From Zygnema cylindricum (lineage: Eukaryota > Streptophyta > Zygnematophyceae > Zygnematales > Zygnemataceae): 64,000 nucleotides of DNA. Positions 33,287 to 43,509 of this stretch are shown here, one piece after another. The position numbers were made by a program, and so were the translations under genes. The stretch is taken from positions 17,743 through 81,742 of the forward strand of contig JBBHKE010001759.1 in assembly GCA_037447655.1 (NCBI GenBank). The letters run 5' to 3'. Position 1 is the stretch's first letter. Every line of letters begins with the position of its first letter. The notes below the pieces were generated by a model that was not told where the DNA came from, did not search any database, and saw nothing but the letters and a program-made list of their open reading frames with translations.

Positions 33287-34486
33287 TTAAGCTCGTTTAT
33301 TGTTCCGGTTGGCGTATGCCAATACGTTTTCCTCTCCGTTCAACTCTCTTTGCGTTAAAATAGCCAAAATGCCTGGCTTCCCAAAATCGGTTTGTAGGCA
33401 AAAGGGAAGCTTGTGGTTAGGAGGTCGGAGAATGGGAGCGCTGGAAAGGGCGGTTTTCAGTTTTTCAAACGCTTCTACTTGGGTGGGTCCCCAAACAAAA
33501 GGCACTTCTTTTTTGAGAAGGTCGTTTAGGGGAGAAGCAAACGTACTAAAATTCAGTACAAATAGACGATAATAATTGGCTAATCTGAGAAAAGCCCTCA
33601 GACTAATGAGATCTGTAGGGGCCACAAGTTTAGTGATAGCCTCTACCTTAGCTTCCAAAGGAGTGATGCCCTCAGCTGAAATAAAATGGCCGAGATAGGG
33701 CACTCCCTCCGCACCGAAAGTACACTTGGCTGGGTGACACTTCAGCACGACTTTCTTTAACTCGGTGAGAACCCACTCAATATGGCACGCATGCTCCTCA
33801 ACTGTGGCGGAAGTGATTATCAAGCCATTGATGTAGCACCGGGCAACTTTACATCCACCCAACACCGAATCCATGACTTTTTGAAACACGGCGGGTGCGT
33901 TCTTAAGACCGAAAGGCATAACTGCCCATTCCCACCGACCATCACTGCCCCAAAATGCAGTTTTATGCCGATCTCTTTCCTCGATTTCAAACTGGTTAAA
34001 CCCTTGACGCAAGTCAAAAATGCTAAAGAACTTTGCACCACCTACATGGTCAAATATTTCCTCCGCTAGAGGCATAGGGTAGTGGTCTTGAACAGTCCGG
34101 GCATTGAGCTCCCGGTAGTCCCCACACATTCTTCGCTCAATAAAATTTCCGTCGGAGTCTTTCTTCCTAGGAATGACTGTGGGGGCGGCAAAGGTGGAAA
34201 CCGACCGATAGATTAGACCGGCTTCTTCCAATTTTGCGCATCTTTTGTCCACCATGTCCCATTCCATTTCAGAGAGACACTATTTCGGCTTAAAGATAGG
34301 TCGATCGTCTTCAAGGTCGATTAACATTTTGTAAGTAGAATGACGTCCAAGGTCATTCATGGAGAAAGCAAACACATCTATATGACGGGTGAGTGTGTCA
34401 GTTAATAGTGTCTGTTCCGCCTTTGTGAGACTGGAACCGAACTTCCACTTGGGCGTCTCGAGACTCTTGATAGTGAAAGCTTCCAT
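33287..34486 (-). pseudogene. Gypsy X reverse transcriptase, active site destroyed
   Basis: RT reads 34486-34280 (MEAFTIKSLETPKWKFG, the pre-RT block), a stop, then 326 open codons 34267-33287 with CGDYRELNARTVQDHYPMPL, FSIFDLRQGFNQF, AVMPFGLKNAPAVFQKVMD and YLGHFISAEGI. The catalytic Y-x-D-D box reads YING, so both aspartates are lost (Asn and Gly). The first change fits GAT to AAT at a CpG, a common product of methylcytosine deamination. The length of this piece and its later decay suggest that X was active not long before. Confidence 0.93.
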
Positions 34487-34522
34487 GGCTTCAGCAAATG
34501 CAATTTGCTCATCGGCGATGAG

Positions 34523-36121
34523 TTAGTGGCCTAACTCGTATTTTACCGGAGTCTGCTGCAAGCAATTTACCCAGTGGTGCCAGCTACGCGTCAAAAATGC
34601 AGCTGTCCAGTGCGGTGCCGGACCAGGAAACGATGAAATTGTGGATTGAACGGCTGTATAGGCTGGGATTTCCCAAGACATATGACTGGGGTTGAGGAAA
34701 TCATAGATGGAGATGTTTTTAACCGCAGGTGTGAGAGAAGGGAAGAGAAAAAACTGAAATGGATTTCCCTTGAGACTAGGAGAGGTGCGAAAGGAAATAA
34801 GACGTGAAGGAGCCGCCGTATTCCCCCCCCCCCCAGCTGGTTGCATGGGGTGATTCTCTACGTAGCGACCAGCTGCAAGGCCGAGACCTAAGACAAATGA
34901 TAAAGACTGAGGATCCATGACCCTACCCAACAAAGTGCAACGTTGTCTGCGTGTAAGGTCGGGGGGCGCAGTAGTGCATTCAATAAAATGCATGAGATGC
35001 TCCCGTTCTGTGGCAGTAGGCTCCTCTAACTCTCTAGTGACATTATTCCGGAGCATGTTTGGACCGTTATGAGAGTATGCATGGGAATTAAGGTAAGACA
35101 CTAAAGTAGGAAGGACCTAGAGGGGCTGGCCAATTACATTAATGTTGTAATTTGGAGGGTAGTTAGATTAGACACATGATTGGACTTTGTGGAAAGGAAG
35201 CAAAGCGGTTGTAATGTCTATAGTGGGAGGTCGTACCAACAAATTAGCCTCACAAATACGACCAACATTGATTAGGTTCGTCCATTTGGAGCGAACACGA
35301 TGTGCCTAGGACCCATGCCGAGCGACATCAATAATTAGCGGGGGTCCAACAAGGTGTTTTATGCGCTTATAGTCAGCCAAAATTGTAGGCCGAGGATCAT
35401 TATAAGCTGCGACGTTCTCTAAAATGTATCTGACAGGCTTGGTCATGGTTTGAAGAAAATGAAGGACCCTCAAAAGCTCAAAAAACAATTTGGTACGGGG
35501 ATTTGCCAAACCAAAACCTTTGCCTTCCCAAGACCTGCCTTGACACTCCCACCCCCCAAAAACAAGGTCTATCGGTTCGACATCCCGTAGATGATGATTA
35601 CTAAGGATGTGAATGTCTTGAGGAAGAGCAGTATGCATGTGTAGAAAGGCTGACTGTGGAAAAAACTGTGGATACTGTGAATGTAGGAGATTATAGTGGT
35701 GCAATTGTGCTTTTCTAACTAATGCGTCAATTTCTACTGCAAAGTAGTAACGGATGAGGAGACCATTCCGTAAACATGACAATAGTGAAGTTCCGATCCC
35801 AGGGAATAGATCTAAAATATTGACCCCGTCCGTATGAGGACTCGGCTGTACGGGCTTCCAACTGATAGGCAAGAAACCCAAAGGATCGGTTGCAATTGTA
35901 GGTATAGGAGGGATAGTCGTTAATGGAATAGATAATGTGGACTTATAAATATTGTCAAATGTGTGAGATTTGATAAGAAAACCCGGTTGTGCAAAGAGCT
36001 CGGGTAAGGGGGAACTATCCAGTATAATTTCTTCGGCCGTAAGAGAGTGGAAAATTTCCTCCCCAACGGAATTCCCTAAAAATGCGGGAAGAGCCGTAGC
36101 CGAGTGAGCCATAGTGGGCAA
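34523..36121 (-). pseudogene. DNMT3/DRM-like cytosine-5 DNA methyltransferase encoded by Gypsy X
   Basis: A single frame of 533 codons interrupted only by three stops (35303-35305 and two near 35170 and 35128). Domains on the minus strand: an N-terminal extension of about 95 residues; motif I DLFPGIGTSL; the adjacent VEIDA; motif IV DLVFGGWECQGRS with the catalytic Cys but Glu in place of the usual Pro before it; LFFELLRVLHFLQ, as in DNMT3; motif VI ILENVAAY; motif VIII AHRVRSKWTN; and motifs IX-X around LTRRQRCTLLGRVMDPQSL. It would methylate DNA cytosines using S-adenosylmethionine. It lies between protease and RT, so it was made as part of the polyprotein. A C-terminal part of unknown role (to 34523) leads to RT. 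Confidence 0.88.
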
Positions 36122-37195
36122 AGGTTAACGGGCTAAAATGAGAGGGAGGCAGATTTTGCGCTCTGGAAAGTGTGTCAGTCAGTAAGAAAATGTTTGGTCG
36201 TGCATGTCAACGCCACCGCGAATTCAGAATATAACGTCTTCGCCCACCAAACACTGATAGTCGTCACATTTAGTGACCAATGCTCTAACGGCAATTTCAA
36301 CGGACTCATTTTCGGTTCCTATCTAAAATCGAAAGATGAGCGGGTCCTTTGTGATTCCGAGGACCAGCTCCGTGGTCCCAGCCGATGTGAAAAAGCGGGT
36401 AGCGGACGCTTGAAGCTTGTCTGCTGTCAGACCAAGCTTAGGAGCAAATCCGGATCCGAGGATCACGAGTTTGGCCCCGGTGTCCATGAGAGGAAGAGTG
36501 GGGTGAACACCGTTCACTGAGAATGATCCACGAGAGTTATCAAGGAAAAAAATATGGGGATCAAGATTAAGACGCTCTTCCGTAGTAACCGGTTGAACCT
36601 CTGAAAGACTGCGGTTTAACTGCAGAGCCCTCAAAGCGGCTGTAGCTGCGACCTCATCAACGAGAGGAAGGGCTTTCGGTACATCCTCCAACATCGCTGA
36701 AAGAATACTTAATCGCTCCTTTACTTGATGAGCCTCATGAACAGTGCCATCCAATATGGTTAGTGCCTCTGCCGCGATGGTAAGAGCGGTTTCCGGTAGG
36801 GAAGGCAGAGGCTCTTTTGCAAATGAGATTGGGACACGAGAATTTTGTAATTTGCCCACTCGATTATGGTCTGCTGAGCCCTTTTCAAATGTAGCTACCC
36901 GTTTTTGGACGGTGGAATCCTGAAGGGTTCGCCCGGCCAACGACGGCATATGGACAACGGTCTTAGCCATCCCAGTAAACTGGGGTTTCATTTCCGCCAT
37001 GAAAGGTGCAAATTGCTCTTTCATCATGGCCGCCATCATGGCTTGAAGATCGGCTTTCTCTCTCTCTCTACGAGAGATCTTAAGAGGAGCTTCCTCTTTC
37101 CATGTCTCCTTAGGCAGAGTGATTGGTTTCGCAGAACGGGCCGAAATTCTACCGTTTTTTATCTGATTTTGATAAGTGAAATTAGGGTCTTTCAT
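36122..37195 (-). pseudogene. Gypsy X protease and C-terminal Gag
   Basis: The 290-codon frame 37195-36323 begins after the knuckles and holds a basic/charged segment, a long spacer and the retropepsin motif LPLMDTGAKLVILGSGFA (D-T-G). The protease end (LVGxDVIF-type strand) and a spacer follow in another frame to 36122. The same order is seen in X' (4329-4859). It is continuous with DNMT downstream apart from the breaks. Confidence 0.82.
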
Positions 37196-38223
37196 ATGGC
37201 ATCGATGGACATAATGTCCCTTTTGGTGGCAATGATTGCGAGTGGCCGCCTAGTCACGACACATGCGGTCATCGTGCCCGGTTTTTCCACATCGAAAACA
37301 CATACGGTTTCCGGGACTAACAGGTGGAGTTCCAATGGCTGGCGTCTTCTGGGCCTATTGGGAGGCCATGGGTTTTTAGGTGGAGGAGGAGATGGATTAA
37401 CCGGTTCTCAGTGAGGAGTTTTGGAACGCTCATAGGCGTCCCACCACGATGTGTGCATCTCATACTCTAGCGCGTATTGAGCGGCTTGCTCAAAGGTGAA
37501 TTTCAGTCCATACATCTGGCTGAGGTGGTTTTGGATAAACCTCTTTGATGGAACTGGAAAGTGTCCCACAAATTTCTAGACAGCCTCCGCATCGGACATG
37601 AGGATTGGTAATGCCTCTCGCAGAGTTTCCATCCGAGCTCGCAAGGCGGAAGCAGTTTCACCTGGCCTACGTTCGAAGTTCATCATCTCTTTGATCTGAT
37701 CCGGATTTTGCATCCGGTACTCCTCTTGGAGGATGTCAAACATGACGGACAGAGGGTCACGTAAAGGAATGGTTCCCCCCGCTCTAGCTGGGACCGCCGC
37801 CCAGGCATCCACTGCATAATGACGAGGGACCTCGGAGATAGCGGGATACAACCCGTCCCCAATAGCAACTAATACCGTCGGTCTCGCAGCCTGATATGGG
37901 ATATTCACTTGGCCGAGGACTTCTGGTAACCCCGCAAACGGAGCCACGTACTCTCTCATCGCAAGAACATCCTCGTACTTGCGAGTGTAGAGAGTGAGGG
38001 CCGTACCACGGAGGTATCGACCGAGAAGGGAAAAAGCGACATGGAGGTCAAACCTATCTTGATATCTAAATGTTAAATCCCTCATTTCCGTGTCGTATAA
38101 CTTACGAAAATGCGATAAGGACATGTTGTCCTTTAATTCGGAAAAGCACAATTGCATTTTACTCATGGATCCCTCTGACGAGGAAGCCATGTTGTAAAGA
38201 GGAGGATAAGCCGGTTGTGCCAA
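37196..38223 (-). pseudogene. Gypsy X Gag with zinc knuckles
   Basis: 215 open codons at 38223-37576 form a capsid-like region (FRYQDRFDLHVAFSLLGRYL, DILQEEYRMQNPDQIKEMM, RRPGETASALRARMETLRE). After a stop the reading continues to a CCHC knuckle CFRCGKTGHDDRMC and a second, incomplete one (CHQKGHYVHRC) at about 37300-37200. The true start may be an ATG near 38503 (MPTDWDNLQYL), separated by a frame change. Confidence 0.75.
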
Positions 38224-39917
38224 AAGTTGGGCTCGCTGGGAACCTACGAGTGTGAGGAGTGGGAAAGGTTTCCTCCGGAAAGTCTTCTTCGGTCCCCTCT
38301 AGGTATGACCTAGATGAAACCGAGGACAATGATGACGTAGATGTGAGACTAGACCGCACTGATGGCGATCTGCGATCCGCAATTAGATCGGATGTGGTCA
38401 ACAATTCAGGAAATCCGAAGGATTTAACTGCGGAGGACGATAGAGTGTACCTCCTCGGGTGGACCCGGATAAATATTGAAGGTTATCCCAATCTGTGGGC
38501 ATAAACAAAGGGGAAAACCCTGACTACAATAATGAAATGTTTCGCACGACCTAACCGAGATGCAACACGTGTCAGACCAATCCACTCATCCAGTCAACAC
38601 ACTCAGTCACTATCAAGACCCGATGGTCATATCTAGCAAGAAGTCGGTTTACCAAAACCTCTACCCTGCAAACAGTTGGCAAGGCCAAAGGGCCAGATCT
38701 ATAAAAACAAGAAAATGGCTATCCAGGCACCTTTGGGTGCAGATCTACAACAACACAGCCGGGAAAAGGTCTACACAGTGCCACCCACGGCAAGATCTAG
38801 GAAGAAATCCCACTCCTGATAGTCACACGAAAATCCAAGGCCACTTAGGGCCAGATAGCATGCAGGGAAAGCAGGAAAATGCCAATGCTCAATAAGAAAG
38901 GTTCACAATGGAACCAATCCACACCGCTCCCCTACACGCGTGTCTACACGAAATCGGAACGCTCCTGCACCCGCAAGGCATCGACTACTTACAGACACCT
39001 TTAGTACTCTGGTGAGCACTAAGGGTGAACCGAACTTGTTCGAAGCAAGTCGGGTTTTGCAAAGCTCCCGAGGATAAAATTTGCTCCACGAAATTCGCTC
39101 CACGCAACGTCTCCCAAAATAACCCTCCGTACAGTGAAGATGTACGCCGTGGAATGTTAGGGAACCAATGGAAGGGAAAAAAATAACGTTGGGTGGATGA
39201 AAAATAACCAATAAGAAGCACAAAGGTGATAGATAGGAAAAAAGTGTTAGAATAAAGTCGTAGGCCGCTCAAACTCTAGATATACAGCCAATCTGGTGAC
39301 CACAATACTCAAAAGCCAGCGGCCAACCCTAATTCCACTTGAAAAATCCTAATTCCACTTGAAAAATCCTAATTCCAAAGCCAAACCCTAATTCTAGACG
39401 GCTAAAACTCAAAATCTGCAGCCAAGGAATAGAAGGATACCGTCCTAAGGACTAGAATCAAAAGGAATAAACCCTAAATCTGCTGCAACCCTAATTCTGC
39501 AGCCAAAACCCTAATTCTGCCTCCAAACCCTAATTCTGCAGATTAACCCTAATTCTGCAGATTAACCCTAAATTTGATACAAAATTTAGGTTTAACACTA
39601 AAGCCAAGAAATATAGTGGTGACAGAATAAGAGACAAAGATTAAAAGAAAGAAATAGCGGAAACAAAAACAAAATGTTTTTTTTTTCTTTTTTTTTTTAT
39701 AAAATAAAATTTATAAAATTAATTAATTTTGTAATATTTTTATTTCAAAGCAAAACTGAAAACGAAATGTAATTTGGAAAGAAAATAGAAGAGACCAAGC
39801 TATGAATTAAAACTGAAAATGAAAGGTGATATTTTTTTCTTTTATAAAATAAATTTGATATTTTTAATAATTTAATTCAAATAAAAGCTTTTGAAATGCG
39901 AAGTCTTTTGGACAAGA
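38224..39917 (-). other. Leader of Gypsy X, non-coding, with telobox-like repeats
   Basis: No convincing gene. At about 39325-39580 the motif ACCCTAA(T/A) recurs about eight times in 250 bp, mostly as CCCTAATTCTGCAG units. At 39660-39880 the sequence is AT-rich with long T runs. Reading frames such as 38903-39223 (minus) and 38259-38504 (plus) show no recognisable domain. Confidence 0.6.
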
Positions 39918-41014
39918 ATACTCAGCCACAAGGTAGCCACTAGGCTCTTGGGTCTTCAACGTATTCTTTACAAGAGTTATCTCGTACGAAAGCAACGAAG
40001 CAAAATAAATAATTCCAACCAAAAACAAGGAAAACTCAAAATTCGGCCAAAATTCACCCTTCCATTCCCAACCGAAAATACAAACAACACAAAACAAACA
40101 CCCAAACCGTCTAGCTGTCCGTGGGAAGGGCAGCCGGATCCGGATGCTTCTCCACACGAACTCCAATCCACCACTTCCCAAAAATGACACAAGTTGGAGG
40201 GAAACCTTCCGGACTTGGCTTTGAGCCGCGTGGATTAAAAGCGTGGGCAGAATTACAAAGGAGAATGTGCGTAAACTATCTAGCCTCTACAGCTAGCTAG
40301 CAAAAGAAAGGAAGAAACTTGAGCAATCGGTGAGAGAGAGAGCAAGAGAAAAGCTCCGCCGCCAAGAGAAAATTCTTGTCCAAAAGCTAGAAATTCTAAG
40401 TCTGAAAATGGACTAAGTATTAGCTACGCTACGCCTACGCAAACCCTAACCTAAGTCTAGGCTAGTTCACATGAAAGAACTACTTAGAATGTTGGCCAAT
40501 AGGCGGCCAACATTGTCTGCCGCACGTTCCGCATAATCCACTGTCCGAGGGTAAAAACCCTCCCTAACTACATGTATGCGCGAACCTACATGGGTTCGCG
40601 ACTTAAATAAACATATGTATCGAAGCGTCGCCCGGAAATCGCGATACGCCTCCAAACGATACTTCACGTCGATACTCCCCAAATCGCGTGCGTACGCACG
40701 AAACGAAACATATCGCACGAAATATATGGTATCGCACGAAATACTTGAAAAATGTGTACCTGCGCACGAAACGACATGGTACCACGCACGAAATTAGTAT
40801 TTGTTCTATTAGACGTGTACGCGAATCGCGTACACGTCAAACATAAATAAATCGCGGTCGCACGTGCGACCGAAAATCATACACGCACGCCGAAATATCG
40901 CGCGTGCATGCATGATATTGTGCGCGCGCGTCGGATATTTCCCGTGCGTGCACGATATCGTGCATGCGTGCGAAATATCGTGCACGCGTGCTACCGATAC
41001 CATGCGGCATGAGA
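39918..41014 (-). repeat. 5' LTR of Gypsy X
   Basis: Matches 21267-22411 in order and orientation. The outer end at 41014 reads ...CATGAGA in place of ...CATGACA. The last 190 bp of the 3' LTR are absent here. It is strongly CpG-bearing at 40790-41000, with the 16-bp palindrome TGCACGATATCGTGCA. Confidence 0.83.
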
Positions 41015-41367
41015 GACTCCAACCAACTGTCGCATTAAGTTCAACCGAAGCGGAGTATAGGGCTGCGTGTCATACGTCTAAGGCGACGATTTGGATTAAG
41101 GAGATACTTAGAGAATTGGGGATTACGATTGGATGCATGAAAATATTTTCTAGCAGTATGAGTTCGATGGCGTTGGTAAAGAATCTAGTCTTTCACAAAA
41201 GGACAAAACGTATTAGGATTCAGTGGCACTTCATACGCGATTTGGTCACCGCAAAGGGAGTTGAATTTTTGTACGTTTCGAAGTTGGAGGAAGCCGCGAA
41301 TATGTTTACGAAAGCCGCGAGTCATGATGTACTTTTGAGGGGAAAACCTAAATTAGGGTTGGTGTAA
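41015..41367 (+). pseudogene. Copia D RNase H, 3' part
   Basis: Resumes the frame cut at 21076: LQPTVALSSTEAEYRAACHT, IWIKEILRELGI and IRIQWHFIRDLVTAKGVEFLY, ending in TAA at 41365-41367. The reading joins exactly to SWSSR at 21062-21076 once X and one GACT are removed. It is the shorter half of one RNase H domain. Confidence 0.93.
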
Positions 41368-41380
41368 TGATTACAACTTT

Positions 41381-41391
41381 GAGAGGGGGAT
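41381..41391 (+). other. Polypurine tract of Copia D
   Basis: GAGAGGGGGA followed by one T directly precedes the 3' LTR start TGTTAG. Confidence 0.8.
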
Positions 41392-41895
41392 TGTTAGATT
41401 CAATGTTGTAATGAGCTGTCGCGGTCTGTCGCGCGGCCAAATAATTTGTCATTTTGTTATAGAGGGTGGTCTTGTTGGTTTGACATCATTATGTCTTTTA
41501 TATCCTTTCGTAGATTCCTAGTCTCGCGTAGATTCGGTTTTGCGACGACCAGGTTTAATTGTTGTTTGGTTTATACAGGTTTGTTTGGGTTGTAGGTTTA
41601 GGTATACTTTTGCGTTGTACTTAAGTTTTATGTTGTTTCGCGTGATGACGTATTTTTGATTGGTACGCGCTTCGTGCGCACTTTAAGTTTCGTTTGGTTT
41701 TTAAAGTTTGATAGTGTGACGCTTGACTTGCAGTACTATGTACTGCAACTTAGAGGGAGGGAAACTTAACCTTTTGTTGGGAGAAAATGTCCGTGAAATA
41801 TATTGGCTTTCATGGATAGCTTTTCTCTTGTCTGAATGTTTTATTTTTGCTTCCGTTGTAATCTTGCACTTTGCATTTTGTGTGAGATCCTATCA
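41392..41895 (+). repeat. 3' LTR of Copia D
   Basis: 504 bp, same length and order as 8166-8669. It is followed by the target duplication GCACC at 41896-41900. The frame 41723-41938 runs across its end and is not a gene. Confidence 0.95.
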
Positions 41896-41904
41896 GCACC
41901 TAAC

Positions 41905-42263
41905 TGTAACAGCAATAGCGGATCAAACTTGTTTATAAAGGGTTTTTAAGGTGTTATGATTATAGAGTACTAAATTTGGTAGACGTCTGCAAAAGAATCG
42001 CGCTATTTCGAGTTATATTTTAAAAGTTATAGCGATGGGTGTATTTAGGTGACAGCGTGGGGTCTAAATAACAAGTGGGTATCATTGAAACGGGTTAAGC
42101 GTCAAATTAGTACAGAAATTACGCGTGTACGTTTCATAAAGTTCTAATGAAACGTTTAGTATGCACGCTGGTTGGTTTCGTACAAATTTTAGTACGAAAC
42201 GTCACTTTCACTTAAGGGAATATCGTAGGAAGTTAAGCGTGCGAAATTTGTTACGCATGATCG
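41905..42263 (+). repeat. Truncated LTR of the Y/Z Gypsy family
   Basis: Starts TGTAACAGCAATAGCGGATC and follows the Y/Z LTR for about 359 bp, ending abruptly after TTACGCATGATCG. It stood in the genome before D inserted, since D's target site lies four bases upstream. Confidence 0.88.
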
Positions 42264-43509
42264 CCAATCCTAATTGAGGAAGGTTTGATACTGGCTCGAC
42301 ACAATGGAGCGGACATCTAGTAAATGCTGTCAGTAGACTTCTGCGTACATTTATTGGGACCGCCTAATGGAATTATGTTGGAGAACTGTCCACTTTGGAC
42401 TCCACACGTGTGTATCGCGTTGTAAGCTGGATTGCCAGTGCGCCGCTCATAGCCGTATAAATTCGGTATTAGGCGCTTGTGTACACATCGACCGGGTAGC
42501 TCAGTTCGTAGAGCTATTGTACGGTTTACACAGGTCCCGGGTTCGATCCCCGGCTTGGCCATTTTCCAAAGTTAACACTTTGGCGCCCTTGCGATAAGTT
42601 GAATATCGCCGATTTCTAGTAAATTCTATCTTTAGACGCAAATTGAAACGAAACCTCTCAAAACCGAGGAACTATAAGTATTACGTAAAATTACTATAGA
42701 ATAAGCTACTGTAGAGTAAATTACTACACAATAAAGTATTGTACAATAAATTAGAATAAAGTATTGTACTGTACTATACTGTACAATAAAGTACTGTATA
42801 ATAAATTACATTACAATAAAGTACTGTACAATACAGCAATTTAATGATTTCCATACCTTTTCGAACCAGGCCGTACTTTTTTCCTTTTCGTTTTTGTAAA
42901 ACAACATATGCATAGAATTTGTCGAGATGCTCCAAGAGGTCTAGTCGTAACATTGACCGTCCAATTTTTTTTGTTTCCTCATCTGCGAAGCAGTCGGTCA
43001 ATTCAGTCGGCAAGTAACTACAACACAGTACAACGCCAATCGCTATTAGATTAAAGGAATCAATAGGGCAAAAAAAATATAGTGTTTTTAACGCTAATTA
43101 GGAAAAAAAATCAAAAAAAACATATACACTAATAAATCCTTAAGTCTGCGTTCCATCAAACGAAAAGTGGGTTAGTTTACAAAAACCGACTCCTATCCGT
43201 ATCATGACGTACCGCTTATTTTGTTTTTATACGCGAAAAATATTACAAAGAATCTTGCCAATATTCTCTAGAGGTCAAGGAGGTGACAATGACTGTTGAA
43301 TATCTTTTCGCGAAGCATTCCCTTCGAAAGTTTCTGTAAATGGTGATGTCACTCATCAAGGTACATCACCATTTACGGGAAAAATTGAGCCACCACACGT
43401 TGGATAATGAACATATGTGTCAATACGGCAAGCAACGGAAATCAAAAAATTTCGCACATGATACATCCATTCAAAAATCCTAACCGAAATCACAAAAGTA
43501 ATCTCGTAA
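42264..43509. other. Region without recognisable protein gene; AT-rich short repeats and a hairpin
   Basis: It holds a tRNA-like sequence (42490-42560), an array of diverged GTACAATAAA-type repeats at about 42670-42840, and a perfect inverted repeat at 43336-43376 (14-bp arms GTAAATGGTGATGT, 13-base loop). The minus-strand frame 42774-43013 (start MPTELTDCFADEETKK) shows no domain I know. Confidence 0.5.
42490..42560 (+). tRNA. tRNA-like sequence (pseudo-tRNA or SINE head)
   Basis: 71 bases fold as a partial cloverleaf: acceptor GACCGGG/CTTGGCC (six of seven pairs, two G-U), a perfect D-stem GCTC/GAGC, a perfect T-stem CCGGG/CCCGG around TTCGATC, and a weak anticodon stem (three of five). 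The loop ACGGTTT would give anticodon GGT (Thr) but lacks U33. Pol III A and B boxes are good (TAGCTCAGTTCG, GGTTCGATCCC), and a TTTT terminator follows at 42562. More likely a pseudogene or the head of a SINE than a working tRNA. Confidence 0.55.

Larger units (their letters stand above)
21077..41014 (-). mobile_element. Gypsy element X carrying a DNA methyltransferase and a PHD finger
   Basis: A minus-strand Ty3/Gypsy element inserted in D's RNase H gene. The bases GACT flank it on both sides (21073-21076, 41015-41018), and excising it rejoins SWSSR to LQPTVALSS in frame. LTRs lie at 21077-22411 and 39918-41014. Minus-strand order: LTR, leader, Gag, zinc knuckles, protease, DNMT, RT, RNase H, integrase, PHD finger, purine tract, LTR. 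Copia C (22591-30216) sits near the 3' end, and a 1.1-kb insert (about 31096-32232) splits the integrase. Stops and a mutated RT active site show that it is dead. Confidence 0.92.
8166..41895 (+). mobile_element. Copia element D, carrying nested elements Y, X and C
   Basis: A Ty1/Copia element bounded by two 504-bp LTRs (8166-8669, 41392-41895) and the 5-bp target duplication GCACC (8161-8165 and 41896-41900). The plus-strand order is LTR, primer site, Gag, protease, integrase, RT, RNase H, polypurine tract, LTR. It is interrupted by Gypsy Y at 10628-18445 and by Gypsy X (itself containing Copia C) at 21077-41014. Removing the insertions and one copy of each target duplication restores a Copia order of about 6 kb. 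By eye the LTRs are roughly 94-95% identical, so D is the oldest of the nested set. Confidence 0.95.
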
